Positions 29,028 to 35,217 of a stretch of 35,217 nt of DNA are shown in pieces. Origin of the DNA: a virus; IMG/VR virus record IMGVR_UViG_3300028400_000020, positions 1 through 35,217 of that record; one strand, written 5' to 3'. Within the stretch, counting starts at the first letter, position 1. Every line of letters starts with the position of its first letter. The translations under genes were made by a program, and so were the position numbers. The notes under the pieces are model-generated. The model saw only the letters and a list, made by a program, of their open reading frames with translations, searched no databases and was not told where the DNA came from.

Positions 29028-29965
29028 CACCACACCCTCTCAATTAAGGCTCTACCCTTCATATTTGAACCACCCTGGATAGAGCCAAAATATACAAAAT
29101 TTCTATATCTATGCTGGGCTAAGAAATAATTATAAACCTTTGTCGTATCTGTTCTTGCAGTAGCAGTTAATGTGTCCATAAAACGTGGATCAAAGCTTAT
29201 ATTGGCTATTGCTATTCCTTGCGCCCTGTATCCAAAAACAATTCTATCTGTTGTTCCATGACTATACCCTCTAGTCTCTCCTTGTGTCGCATAAAAACCA
29301 GCAATAGTAGCATAATCAAGTGTTGCAGGCACAAGATAGCAACCTGTACCTTCATCACTATCATACCACTCTATATACATATCAAAAAGCTGTGGTTCTC
29401 CCGTATTTACACTAATATAAATATCATTCTTATTTCCATTTAAATTCAAATAAGCCCTATCGCCTTTACATAAAGTAATTTTACTTGCTTCTGTATTATG
29501 TTGAGATAAGGGAATTGGATTAAATCGTGCAACCCATGACTTGTCTAAATTATCATGCGAGTCTGCAATAGGAATAGCATCTACATTTGCACTAACAGAT
29601 GTTGGGTATAACTCTGTCCAGGTAATTGCATCTCCATCCTTAACATAAAATCTTAGTTTGTTTGCAGTGGGATAATAATGAAGATGATAATTCTGGATTT
29701 CATTAAGATTTGGGTCTGCATCTCCTGTTGTTGTCGGAGTAACACATTTCCAAGCCCCACCACACTTTAAATACAACATTCCGCTATCCTGCATAATCTC
29801 CAAAGAGCCATCAGGATCATCGGAAAGGATGCTGTTTCCTGCCTTTCTAAGTGTGTTTAAATTTTCATAAATTTGTTCAATTTCTTCTATGTGATTATGA
29901 ATTACATCTTTTGTTTGTGCGCTGTTAGGGTCAATTACTGGATGTTTTCTCTGAAATTCAGCCAC
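29027..29965 (-). CDS. fibre-like virion protein 3 of a triplicated array
   Basis: The 312-residue protein (GTG start, TAGTG overlap) is the last of three paralogues. All three share an N-terminal anchor of about 40 residues: here FQRKHPVIDPNSAQTKD, then HIEEIEQIYENLNTLR. The rest is strand-rich and diverged. The C-terminus is ALIERVW, compared with VIERLL and VSVERLL in the two others. It is probably a receptor-binding or tail appendage protein attached to the tail by the common N-terminus. Start follows GAGAGG in the previous gene. Confidence 0.7.
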   Translation of the reverse strand: MAEFQRKHPVIDPNSAQTKDVIHNHIEEIEQIYENLNTLRKAGNSILSDDPDGSLEIMQDSGMLYLKCGGAWKCVTPTTTGDADPNLNEIQNYHLHYYPTANKLRFYVKDGDAITWTELYPTSVSANVDAIPIADSHDNLDKSWVARFNPIPLSQHNTEASKITLCKGDRAYLNLNGNKNDIYISVNTGEPQLFDMYIEWYDSDEGTGCYLVPATLDYATIAGFYATQGETRGYSHGTTDRIVFGYRAQGIAIANISFDPRFMDTLTATARTDTTKVYNYFLAQHRYRNFVYFGSIQGGSNMKGRALIERVW

Positions 29966-30960
29966 TATAATAACCTCTCTATAACAATAATGCTATTTTG
30001 TATAATATCACTACTCCAATAGGAAAGGCCCAAATAATCTTTAAGATCATCACCAGTATTTCGCCATCGGCCACCCACCATATAAGCAGTATATTTACCA
30101 CTGTTATTACTGGTACCGAAATTTGCAACCGTTCTTATTGAATGCTTTGGAGAATAAATAAATTCTCCCATGTGTAGCGTTCCATATGATAAATTAATCC
30201 TGTAAGTATTATAAAAAGCGTGCTCTGGAGACTCTGATAATGGATAATGGTATAGTGAACGACCACAATATATAGAATTGTCACTCTGATAATTCTGTAT
30301 ATAAAAATTCATCCAATCTGACTGGGATAATCTTACATAATATCTTATCCTAAATAATCGTGTACCAGTTTCGTTTGCTGCTCTATAATAAACCACATTT
30401 CCGCTATTTTTTGTATCAACCATCCTGAATGGATAAGGCAATACCACTGTTGCATTTACATTCTTGAAAATCCTTGTTAACGGCAAAGTACAAGAAGGTA
30501 ACAATTTAGCAGCAGTTAAAGAAACCTCTATTCCGCCACGCCTGGCAACATCTGGTGCAGGAATAGCGTAAGCTTCTGGACTGCTGGACACCTTGGCAAT
30601 CCTGATGTATCCACCTAATAAATCAGAACAAAAATTCAACACAGGAATACGACCAACATACTCATAGCCAAGGGTATTTACCCCTTCATTTGTATCGTTT
30701 TCAACGCTGCCGTCTTTGAGAATATTTATAATTATTTGCTTATTGTTCTTTTGAACAGTTAGCTTATATCCACCCTTAACTATTATTTCCCCTCGCTCTA
30801 AATCACTCGCACTATTCCAATCAGAATATCTCCTTGATAAAACCTTGTTTAACTTCTCATAAATAGCCGTCATTTCATTGTCTTGCTTTTGAACGGCCTG
30901 CCCTTGATTATCACCATGAGGCGAAAAATCTACTGGATATTCTTTTTGCCACTTACTCAT
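29965..30960 (-). CDS. fibre-like virion protein 2 of a triplicated array
   Basis: Start is the ATG at 30960 (ATGA overlap), giving 331 residues beginning SKWQKEYPVDFSPHGDN, with the anchor helix EMTAIYEKLNKVL. The middle is strand-rich with many tyrosines and no motif I recognise; the C-terminus ends IIVIERLL. The longer form starting at 30993 would lie in the preceding gene and lacks a ribosome binding site. Paralogous with the two neighbours in both ends, but the body is very different, as in receptor-binding modules. Confidence 0.72.
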   Translation of the reverse strand: MSKWQKEYPVDFSPHGDNQGQAVQKQDNEMTAIYEKLNKVLSRRYSDWNSASDLERGEIIVKGGYKLTVQKNNKQIIINILKDGSVENDTNEGVNTLGYEYVGRIPVLNFCSDLLGGYIRIAKVSSSPEAYAIPAPDVARRGGIEVSLTAAKLLPSCTLPLTRIFKNVNATVVLPYPFRMVDTKNSGNVVYYRAANETGTRLFRIRYYVRLSQSDWMNFYIQNYQSDNSIYCGRSLYHYPLSESPEHAFYNTYRINLSYGTLHMGEFIYSPKHSIRTVANFGTSNNSGKYTAYMVGGRWRNTGDDLKDYLGLSYWSSDIIQNSIIVIERLL

Positions 30961-31910
30961 AAAAGCCTCTCTACTGAAACCAAATAAGAACAACTACTCC
31001 TAAAATCTATCGTACCAAGTTTGGTAATTGTAACTGGTTGCACCATGTGCGAACCCAAAATCATCATGGCCCTATTTTTATCGCTTTGGTCTGCATGTCC
31101 ACGAAAGACAGCACAAATATTAGTGCTTCTGGTGTTTACAATACCTGTAAATATCCCTAACGTACCGTAGCCAATATATAAACTATCAGTACCGCTTCCA
31201 CTAAAATAATCGTTTGTTTCACCACTAGCTTCTGTATCTTTATTAGATAACAAAACAAACTTGCCATCATAAACGGTATCGTTAAGTTTTAATTTATGAT
31301 GAACATTATTAGCACTTCCACCAGATATAGCATAGGTTATTTTATACAAACCATCATTAGCGTTAATATGTAAATTAACATTTTGTGCCGTACCCCAATA
31401 ACGAGCAACCTCACCAATCTGTAAATCAATATCGGACGAAGGATTGTTGTACGCAAAATAATCATTAAATAAATCAACAGAAAGAACCCCATGTTGGGTC
31501 ATTTGTACCATTTTTCCGCTTGTACTAAAATCATACGGCGTTACATCAACCCATGCGCCATTATGATAAACCAAAAGCTTCCAGACATCGTTGGAATCTT
31601 TAGACACCCTTAACACGCCCTCCGCTGGTGGAGGGTCAGTAGGGTTTGAAATAGCAATAAATGAAAGCCTATGCCATTTACCATTCTTATACATTCTAAA
31701 AAAAATAGGCTTATCATCACCCCCATCAACAGCCCAAAGATGCCCTTCTACTGGATCAGCAGGCGGATTAGGCCCAAAATCAAAACGGCGCACTCTATGT
31801 AAAAGCTCATAAATATTGGTTATGTCAACATCATGCTTCTTGATTGCACTGGATGTTGTATCCCCATCAGGAGTAAAATCCACTGGCTGTGTAGTAATCC
31901 AATTACCCAT
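30957..31910 (-). CDS. fibre-like virion protein 1 of a triplicated array
   Basis: The 317-residue first copy begins GNWITTQPVDFTPDGDTTS, with the anchor helix DVDITNIYELLHRV. Residues 45-135 have two or three short strand units with W and G (for example GHLWAVDGGDDKPIFF, NGKWHRL, NGAWVDVTP), like carbohydrate-binding repeats of tail fibres. The C-terminal half is beta-rich and ends YLVSVERLL. It directly follows the nozzle gene and starts behind AGAGGGTATT. The order nozzle then fibres fits a tail-attached appendage. Confidence 0.72.
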   Translation of the reverse strand: MGNWITTQPVDFTPDGDTTSSAIKKHDVDITNIYELLHRVRRFDFGPNPPADPVEGHLWAVDGGDDKPIFFRMYKNGKWHRLSFIAISNPTDPPPAEGVLRVSKDSNDVWKLLVYHNGAWVDVTPYDFSTSGKMVQMTQHGVLSVDLFNDYFAYNNPSSDIDLQIGEVARYWGTAQNVNLHINANDGLYKITYAISGGSANNVHHKLKLNDTVYDGKFVLLSNKDTEASGETNDYFSGSGTDSLYIGYGTLGIFTGIVNTRSTNICAVFRGHADQSDKNRAMMILGSHMVQPVTITKLGTIDFRSSCSYLVSVERLL

Positions 31911-31918
31911 AATACCCT

Positions 31919-33334
31919 CTAAACATCCGCTATCTCGTTAGTTAAAGCTATAAGACCAACCCTACAACCATTGCAAGTAATCTTTGGTTCTAGATAATCA
32001 ATCCTTCTATTTGTCCTTTCGTTATATCGCACATGAGCAGATTGCACTAATGGATCAGTATCCTGGGCCACAATATCATCATCAGAATAAGCTATATCAT
32101 CACCTTGCACTACATTAAGAGTCCTAGAATAAGAACCAATAGTTAGCACCATTTGTCCACTACCATGAGCCTGATAAAGCAAAGAAACATATTTTAAAAG
32201 AAGCTCTCTGGCTCCACTCTTTCTTGGCAAGACAACAACACTTTCTATCGGCGTTCCATCGTCATCATCTTTGTAATCATCAAAACGATAAAGCTTACTA
32301 CCTAAAGCAACAATTGAACCATAAGGGCAAGACAAGGCCCCTCCAATTTCATCCTGAAAAATAAACCTTGTCCAAGCTCCTGTAAGATAGTGCAAAACAT
32401 AAACGATTTTACTCGTATTTGGCTTACACCATACTTGCCCCCTGGAAGGCACATGGAAAATCCTGCTGGCTCCAAAATCTAAGTTAGAAGCAAAATAGCT
32501 GTTTATCTTGTCCCCCACCTGCTTAAAAGCAAAATCTCCATACTCTACAGTAGGGGTTAATGCTACTACACCATCCATATCTATAAAAACAACAGAAGAG
32601 CCTATAATGGCAGAAGCATCTTTATTGACAGCCCCATGCCCCCTGGTTACTTCATTAACTTCCCAATCTGGATACCAGCCCGTTAGCCTATACGTTCTTC
32701 TATTGTCCTTGAAGATAATTAAATCATCGAAAAAGGGCCTTACACCAACAATGTCACCACCCTCCTTATAACCTACCTCAATTTGTTGAGCGTCTGAATC
32801 TGTTCCAGCAAAATTCCAATTCGTATAATCACCTATACCAGAAAAAGAAAGGTAATCAGAACCAGCCAGAGACACGCCAACCCTGCCATGCTTTACGAAT
32901 ACAAAATCACATAAGGGGCTATTTGTTATGGTTTCTAAGGTAGAGCCATCATAATGCTGCAGATAGGAGCCAGAAGCTATTAAAATATCATCTTCCCATT
33001 CCGTAAATACAGGAACCCTTGTTCCACTTAAATCTCCTATTTCAGCAGATTGTCCACTACTAAAATCGTAAAAATGAAGCTTATTACCACAAGCATAAAA
33101 GAGTTTATTCATACCATAAGCAAAGAATAAAGCTTGAATATCTTCTGTTTCAGTGTGCAGTAAAGACAAACCACTCCTGGTTTTTAAAATACCACTCCTG
33201 GTATCAAACTCGAAATTATCAGCCTTTTGCAATTCGTTAAGTTTTAACATATCTGGTGGCACAGATATATTTAAGCCACCAGAAAAATCTGCAAAAAGAA
33301 CAGTTTTTTGTCTATGTTTACTACTAACTCTCAT
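31919..33334 (-). CDS. tail nozzle / tail hub protein
   Basis: The 471-residue, strand-rich protein begins with DFSGGLNISVPPDMLKLNEL, then KADNFEFDTRSGILKTRSG, which is a common start of podovirus tail nozzle proteins. Repeated short strand units (LFFAYGMNKLFYACGNKLHFY, VFVKHGRVGVSLAGSDYLSF and so on, in part quoted) suggest a beta-propeller. The length agrees with P22 gp10 (472). It should form the hexameric tube end below the adaptor. The start overlaps the adaptor stop by one base (TAATG). Confidence 0.8.
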   Translation of the reverse strand: MRVSSKHRQKTVLFADFSGGLNISVPPDMLKLNELQKADNFEFDTRSGILKTRSGLSLLHTETEDIQALFFAYGMNKLFYACGNKLHFYDFSSGQSAEIGDLSGTRVPVFTEWEDDILIASGSYLQHYDGSTLETITNSPLCDFVFVKHGRVGVSLAGSDYLSFSGIGDYTNWNFAGTDSDAQQIEVGYKEGGDIVGVRPFFDDLIIFKDNRRTYRLTGWYPDWEVNEVTRGHGAVNKDASAIIGSSVVFIDMDGVVALTPTVEYGDFAFKQVGDKINSYFASNLDFGASRIFHVPSRGQVWCKPNTSKIVYVLHYLTGAWTRFIFQDEIGGALSCPYGSIVALGSKLYRFDDYKDDDDGTPIESVVVLPRKSGARELLLKYVSLLYQAHGSGQMVLTIGSYSRTLNVVQGDDIAYSDDDIVAQDTDPLVQSAHVRYNERTNRRIDYLEPKITCNGCRVGLIALTNEIADV

Positions 33335-33918
33335 TACCAGGCCATTCCTATATCTTCATCTTTTCCACCAACACCATAACCACCACTTACGCCTGCAATC
33401 TGCATTGCAGCATCTTTGACAAGTCTACTTTCTACATTGAGGGCAAACTCATTCCTGTTAAGCGCCAGAAAAACAACAATATTGTGCAAATATGGAACCA
33501 TCCAATCTAGAATAGGTAAGTTATCATCAACAGATATGGTGGAATAAGCATAAAAATATCTTAACAATATCTGTTCATTATCCTCTAAATTTACATATAG
33601 AGAGCGCCCAACAATAGAATAATATCCATCTTTAACCTCGCTCCCGTCATCACACCAGGTTAATTCTGGCTGACCAGAAACCTTAACAAATACTTCTTTA
33701 ATGAAATCTTCTGGAATAGACGTTGACTTATCCTGAACAACCAAAGACACCTCTTTTTGCTGGCCCCTCCAATATAAATTAGTCAAGGCCAAAGACAAAA
33801 GCTGCAATCCCCTGTTTATATAAGAAATAAGCTCAGTATCACTATACTCTGGATTAGCTGCATCTCTAAAGTCGTTTAATGGATACCTAACACCTGTAAT
33901 AAAATCTTGTACCGTCAT
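33334..33918 (-). CDS. tail adaptor protein (gp11-like)
   Basis: The 194-residue protein is close in length to T7 gp11 (196) and has the typical start VQDFITGVRYPLNDF, then YSDTELISYINRGLQLL, and a second half with strands, LRYFYAYSTI, and a helix region (MVPYLHNIVVFLALNRNEF). Adaptors make a dodecameric ring that connects portal and nozzle. The gene order adaptor then nozzle supports this. The start follows AGGTAAGGGGGTTAT and lies after an intrinsic terminator. Confidence 0.82.
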   Translation of the reverse strand: MTVQDFITGVRYPLNDFRDAANPEYSDTELISYINRGLQLLSLALTNLYWRGQQKEVSLVVQDKSTSIPEDFIKEVFVKVSGQPELTWCDDGSEVKDGYYSIVGRSLYVNLEDNEQILLRYFYAYSTISVDDNLPILDWMVPYLHNIVVFLALNRNEFALNVESRLVKDAAMQIAGVSGGYGVGGKDEDIGMAW

Positions 33919-33941
33919 ATAACCCCCTTACCTCTTTATAC

Positions 33942-33975
33942 AAAAAAGGCAACCAATCCACAAGGGAAGGTTGCC
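33942..33975 (-). terminator. internal terminator before the tail adaptor
   Basis: On the minus strand GGCAACC (33975-33969) pairs with GGTTGCC (33954-33948) with a 14-base loop, followed by six T residues. It lies 31 bases after the stop of the last head-completion gene. I see no promoter between it and the adaptor, so it must be leaky, letting tail genes be read at a lower level. Confidence 0.75.
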
Positions 33976-34005
33976 AAATCACAAAAGAGCAAAAACCAAA
34001 GCTTT

Positions 34006-34236
34006 CTATTTGCGCAATTTTTTCAGGGTTATAGCTGCATTTACCCGTTGCTTCAAAAGCCTTGTAACAAGAATAGTTTTCTTTTTGCCATTTACAGTAT
34101 AGACAATCTTATCTCCTATGTTCGCAAGGTCAATCTTTTGCAATAACCCCTCTGGAATCTTTTGACCCTCTGGGAACCCTAACTGTCTGTGTAGGACTCC
34201 CTTATCAAGTTTTTGTATCCATTTTCTTTGGGCCAT
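34006..34236 (-). CDS. small basic head-completion region protein
   Basis: The 76-residue basic protein (AQRKWIQKLDKGVLHRQLGF) has a strand-rich middle (GDKIVYTVNGKKKTI) and a basic tail ending KLRK. Its start overlaps the previous stop by one base. No family recognised. It lies between capsid and tail adaptor, the usual place for small capsid decoration or head-completion proteins, and ends just before an internal terminator. Confidence 0.6.
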   Translation of the reverse strand: MAQRKWIQKLDKGVLHRQLGFPEGQKIPEGLLQKIDLANIGDKIVYTVNGKKKTILVTRLLKQRVNAAITLKKLRK

Positions 34237-34415
34237 TACTTCTTGCCTCGTCCATCCACCCTAAAACCAAGAGCCTCAAAATCTGACACATAAGTCTTGG
34301 CAACTTCTATGGTTTTTTGTCCTGGCCCAATAGTATAACGGCCAAAAAAAGTTACATTCCCTTGCTGATATTCCCCGGGTACAATCATCTTTACGCTTGT
34401 TTTTTCTGTGCCCAT
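34236..34415 (-). CDS. small head-region protein
   Basis: The 59-residue product is strand-rich (SVKMIVPGEYQQGNVTFFGR) and begins with the ATG at 34415, eight bases after AAGGAG and overlapping the previous stop as TGATG. Compact beta proteins of this size after the capsid gene may decorate the capsid, but I do not recognise a family and size alone is a weak argument. Confidence 0.6.
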   Translation of the reverse strand: MGTEKTSVKMIVPGEYQQGNVTFFGRYTIGPGQKTIEVAKTYVSDFEALGFRVDGRGKK

Positions 34416-34696
34416 CAAAACACTCCTTTCGTTGCAAATACTGGATGCTTCTTAAGAAATCTCCTTAAAGCCTTTTTACTTCCACGTAACACGGCCCTTC
34501 TTTCATCTGGGGGCAAAAGCTGTAAGGCCTCCAAAGGAATAGAAGCAACCTTCCTTAAGGTCCTTTTCCTTGTCCAGCCCCCTGGGTTTTCAGCTCTCTC
34601 CGCCTGCATAGCCCTAACAAACGGAGACAAGTCACTCTTAACCCTTATGCCCTGGACGTTACCCTGATCATCCAGTTTCAGTTCTACTTTACGCAT
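34415..34696 (-). CDS. small basic protein after the capsid gene
   Basis: The start chosen is the ATG at 34696, behind GGTGGAAG. A frame nine codons longer would begin inside the terminator stem. The 93-residue product begins with a strand hairpin (RKVELKLDDQGNVQGIRV), then an arginine- and lysine-rich helical C-terminus (LRGSKKALRRFLKKHP). It is separated from the capsid gene by a strong terminator hairpin. Function not recognised; a DNA-binding head protein is conceivable from the charge. Confidence 0.6.
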   Translation of the reverse strand: MRKVELKLDDQGNVQGIRVKSDLSPFVRAMQAERAENPGGWTRKRTLRKVASIPLEALQLLPPDERRAVLRGSKKALRRFLKKHPVFATKGVF

Positions 34697-34708
34697 CGTA
34701 CTTCCACC

Positions 34709-34734
34709 AAAAAGCGGGGCCATAAGCCCCGCTT
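34709..34734 (-). terminator. intrinsic terminator after the capsid gene
   Basis: AAGCGGGGC and GCCCCGCTT form a perfect 9-bp GC-rich stem with a five-base loop, followed on the minus strand by a run of T. It lies six bases after the capsid stop. As genes for head and tail follow on the same strand without a visible promoter, the terminator must be partial, keeping capsid mRNA in excess and protecting its 3' end. Confidence 0.88.
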
Positions 34735-34739
34735 ATAAG

Positions 34740-35217
34740 TTAATTAAGGTCTCTGATAATGGCGTTGGCTGCTTCTGCCCTGGCCTCTAAGGTGAGCTCA
34801 CCAACTATCGTACCCGCCTTTTTATCGGCAATACCATCGGGATACGGCTTTTTCTTAAACGGCCTCAAATAAGCCGTTTTCCAACGACCTTTCTCAATAA
34901 CAAAAAGCCTGTCAGTAAGCATCCACCTGTCTGCTACGATACGCACAAGACCAAAGTCACTCTCGTAAATATCTATTACAGCTACAAGCTTTTTACTGGT
35001 AGCTTCAATAGTGCGCTGAGAAGCAGCAGAAAAAGAAGATATTTTCCGCTTATGCTTACCACATACCACAACCGTATCTGGTTTTCCACCATTTTCCCAT
35101 GCTGCCTGGATAGCATCGTTAAGAAGCTCTTCTGTAAGGTCTCTGGCGGCTCCAGCATTATCCAGAACATTACTAGTCACAAATGCCTGCACACCCCCCA
35201 TTTGCCTTGCGGTGGTT
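34740..35217 (-). CDS. major capsid protein, C-terminal part; gene cut by the window edge
   Basis: This is the 3' part of the capsid gene begun at 568. The shared 167 bases (35051-35217) code for the same residues as 167-1, and the frames agree exactly: M140 of the joined protein is the first Met of the visible part. Downstream are KRKISSFSAASQRTIEAT, VVAD-like strands, ESDFGLVRIVADRWM (receptor-free beta-core of the HK97-type fold) and a C-terminus ending IIRDLN. It is followed closely by a strong terminator, which suits the most abundant late protein. Confidence 0.9.
   Translation of the reverse strand, partial: TTARQMGGVQAFVTSNVLDNAGAARDLTEELLNDAIQAAWENGGKPDTVVVCGKHKRKISSFSAASQRTIEATSKKLVAVIDIYESDFGLVRIVADRWMLTDRLFVIEKGRWKTAYLRPFKKKPYPDGIADKKAGTIVGELTLEARAEAANAIIRDLN
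35051..35217. repeat. right copy of 167-base end redundancy
   Basis: Same as bases 1-167 except for C at 35178 instead of A at 128. Removing one copy gives a circular sequence of 35,050 bases with an unbroken capsid gene. Confidence 0.93.

Noticed and set aside
34697-34723. Nine-codon longer start of the gene after the capsid
   Set aside because: Its ATG is within the terminator stem; the ATG at 34696 has its own ribosome binding site.
1-35217. CRISPR array, tRNA genes, insertion sequences, integrase or attachment site
   Set aside because: None found on reading both strands: no regularly spaced repeats, no cloverleaf with a CCA-type end, no transposase or recombinase motif.

Overview
The window is essentially one complete genome of a short-tailed (podovirus-type) double-stranded DNA phage, not a piece of a bacterial chromosome. 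The first 167 bases recur as the last 167 bases (one silent mismatch), and the major capsid gene is cut by the window ends, so the sequence is a circular or circularly permuted molecule of about 35,050 unique bases opened inside the capsid gene. The host is a bacterium: there are consensus sigma70-type promoters (one exactly TTGACA-17-TATAAT), intrinsic terminators and strong AGGAGG ribosome binding sites. The DNA is AT-rich. I see no integrase, no recognisable repressor, no DNA polymerase and no tRNA, which suggests a lytic phage that uses the host replicase. The host genus cannot be named from the sequence.

Layout (almost everything on the minus strand, read right to left). A late operon starts at a perfect promoter at 7775-7747. 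It runs leftwards through small zinc-binding proteins, an S-adenosylmethionine decarboxylase (SpeD), a structured non-coding segment, the terminase genes, a coiled-coil membrane protein, portal, scaffold and major capsid. It then crosses the window junction and continues from 35.2 kb down to 20.0 kb with head-completion proteins, tail adaptor, beta-rich nozzle, three paralogous fibre-like proteins, an acetyltransferase-like protein and a set of ejection (internal virion) proteins. A spermidine synthase homologue sits among the ejection genes. The operon ends at a strong terminator at 20.0 kb. Two more intrinsic terminators sit inside it, just after the capsid gene and just before the tail adaptor, and probably tune expression.

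Two early operons, also on the minus strand, fill 20 to 8.2 kb. The first (promoters at 19.81 and 18.92 kb) carries small proteins, a dUTPase and paralogous zinc ribbons. The second (promoter at 14.39 kb) carries replication and recombination genes: ERF annealase, SSB, RuvC-like resolvase, a primase-like protein and an SF2 helicase with a four-cysteine cluster. Downstream of the helicase, a 0.5-kb non-coding region has iteron-like repeats and an AT-rich hairpin and is the best origin candidate. The only plus-strand block (14.4-15.5 kb) is a lysis cassette headed by an M15 peptidase endolysin.

The most notable biology is a two-gene polyamine module (speD plus speE) split between two places in the same late transcription unit, with a candidate structured RNA directly after speD. 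Other points of note are a 146-base overprinted gene at the 3' end of the portal gene, a triplicated fibre array whose conserved C-terminal codons double as ribosome binding sites, and repeated invention or duplication of C-x2-C-x12-C-x4-C zinc-ribbon microproteins.
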